From NCBI GenBank assembly GCA_965651815.1, contig CBFGTJ010000179.1, forward strand, positions 1 through 6,500: a DNA stretch of 6,500 bases, given 5' to 3'. The translations under genes and the position numbers were made by a program. Positions 5,934 through 6,500 of this stretch are shown in pieces; positions within the stretch are counted from its first letter, which is position 1; each line of letters opens with the position of its first letter. Source of the DNA: CBFGTJ01 sp965651815. GTDB lineage: Bacteria; Actinomycetota; Acidimicrobiia; Acidimicrobiales; Microtrichaceae. A model generated the notes under the pieces. The model saw nothing but the letters and a program-made list of their open reading frames with translations. It ran no database searches and was not told the origin of the DNA.

Positions 5934-6279
5934 AGCGCTCCGCGACGCGCTGGGCGCGGGCGGCGAGGCGGTCGAGGCGCCGGTCCCACGCCTCGCTGGT
6001 GGCGAGCAACCAGCCGGCGAGGTCGCGCAGCGCGCCGGGGCGCGCGTCGAAGCGGGTCTCGCGCCCCGCGCGCTCGGAGCGCACGAGCCCGGCGGACTCC
6101 AGTTGGGCGAGCTGCTTCGCGACGGCCTGCCGGGAGATGGGCAGGTCCTGCGCGAGCGACGTGGCCGTCACCGGGCCCCGCTCCGCGACAGCGCGCAGCA
6201 GCGCTCGGCGGGTCGGGTCGGCGAGCGCCTCGAGGAGCGGGGCCGCCCGCTCGAGCTCCTGACTGTCCGGGCCGGTCAC
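5932..6279 (-). CDS. ArsR-family winged-helix transcriptional regulator
   Basis: A 115-residue DNA-binding repressor-type protein. LLEALADPTRRALLRAVAER (15-34) is the classic ArsR opening helix pair, followed by the helix-turn-helix at about 36-63 (VTATSLAQDLPISRQAVAKQ, then LAQLESAGL) and a beta-wing at 66-79 (VRSERAGRETRFDA). No CxC or other cysteine metal site exists; the protein has no cysteine, so it is not a classical metal sensor. A C-terminal helix rich in Trp, Arg and Leu (87-113) probably forms the dimer face. The start is GTG at 6279-6277, overlapping the TGA of the upstream SRPBCC gene by four bases; GTGAGG runs directly into the start, leaving no normal ribosome-site spacing, so translation probably depends on coupling. 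ArsR genes of this kind are commonly paired with SRPBCC/AHSA1 genes, and the pair is likely autoregulated (inference). No promoter is visible in the window for this operon. Confidence 0.9.
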   Translation of the reverse strand: MTGPDSQELERAAPLLEALADPTRRALLRAVAERGPVTATSLAQDLPISRQAVAKQLAQLESAGLVRSERAGRETRFDARPGALRDLAGWLLATSEAWDRRLDRLAARAQRVAER

Positions 6280-6500
6280 CTCACGACGAGGGCGGACCGG
6301 ACGAAACCGGTGACCTCCAGCCCGAGCAGGCGCCCGGTCCAGCGCTCGGCGGCGCAGGCGGACACGGTGTGCGCCGCACTCACGCCGGTCACCCTGGGCA
6401 GCGGAGCCACCGGGGCCTCCACGACCTCGACCCTGGTGCCGCCGCCCGAGGGCACCACGGTGATCTCGACACGGGACGCATCCGCGGCGCCGTCGTCGCC
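6276..6500 (-). CDS. SRPBCC (AHSA1-like) domain protein, C-terminal part, runs off the window
   Basis: The frame is open from the window edge at 6500 and gives 74 residues before the TGA at 6278-6276; the N-terminus lies beyond the window. The run ASRVEITVVP then GGGTRVEVVEAP has the two antiparallel strands of the AHSA1/START-like helix-grip fold, and AAERWTGRLLGLEVTGFVR matches the long C-terminal helix that closes the ligand cavity. The in-frame GTG at 6458 is internal, since the strand before it (6460-6500) already fits the family. Such proteins bind hydrophobic ligands or act as Hsp90-ATPase-activator-like domains; the ligand here is unknown. The gene is upstream of and overlaps the ArsR gene by four bases, so both are one transcript. 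The call rests on partial sequence and on the familiar ArsR partnership. Confidence 0.7.
   Translation of the reverse strand, partial: GDDGAADASRVEITVVPSGGGTRVEVVEAPVAPLPRVTGVSAAHTVSACAAERWTGRLLGLEVTGFVRSALVVR

Noticed and set aside
5932..6279. ArsR regulator as the local regulator of the four-enzyme module.
   Set aside because: It faces the module convergently across a terminator-like hairpin and is coupled to an SRPBCC gene, its common partner; nothing in the sequence ties it to the 3631-3699 promoter region.

Overview
The window comes from a very GC-rich genome. Codon third positions are almost all G or C, GTG and TTG serve as starts next to ATG, and genes are tightly packed with little spacer. 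This points to a high-GC actinomycete (Pseudonocardia-like would fit), but that is inference from composition and protein style, and no marker gene is present. There are no RNA genes, mobile elements or CRISPR arrays that I can see.

Layout. (1) Positions 1-1269, plus strand: the C-terminal third or so of a DHA2-type MFS exporter cut by the window start, then, 18 nt later, a complete TRIC/UPF0126-family membrane protein with a TTG start. (2) Positions 1274-3630, minus strand: a two-gene operon of a DapA-family aldolase/lyase-like protein followed by an Old Yellow Enzyme-type flavin oxidoreductase, joined by a 4-nt GTGA overlap. (3) Positions 3631-3699: a 69-nt divergent control region with a -10-like hexamer for each direction and a perfect 12-bp palindrome between them. 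(4) Positions 3700-5915, plus strand: a second two-gene operon of an amidohydrolase of the D-aminoacylase superfamily branch and a small NTF2/limonene-epoxide-hydrolase-fold protein, again joined by a GTGA overlap. (5) A 19-nt hairpin covering both stop codons where this operon meets the next one head-on. (6) Positions 5932-6500, minus strand: an ArsR-type winged-helix repressor preceded by the end of an SRPBCC (AHSA1-like) protein, coupled by a third GTGA overlap.

The most interesting part is 1274-5915: four enzyme-like genes in two divergent, translationally coupled pairs around one small promoter region. Metal-dependent amide/lactam hydrolysis, flavin-dependent C=C or C=O reduction, Schiff-base C-C cleavage or addition, and an epoxide-hydrolase/SnoaL-fold step could together form a degradation or modification route for a small (perhaps heterocyclic or N-acylated) compound. 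The route and substrate are inference. Each of the four proteins departs from the textbook active site of its superfamily (Lys for the first OYE histidine, no YNxP tyrosine in the DapA-like protein, no recognisable second-metal His-His motif in the amidohydrolase, His/Glu for the epoxide hydrolase Arg/Asp). This suggests a set of specialised subfamilies whose chemistry cannot be read from the family names. No regulator or transporter lies inside the module; the flanking ArsR/SRPBCC pair and MFS exporter are only neighbours.
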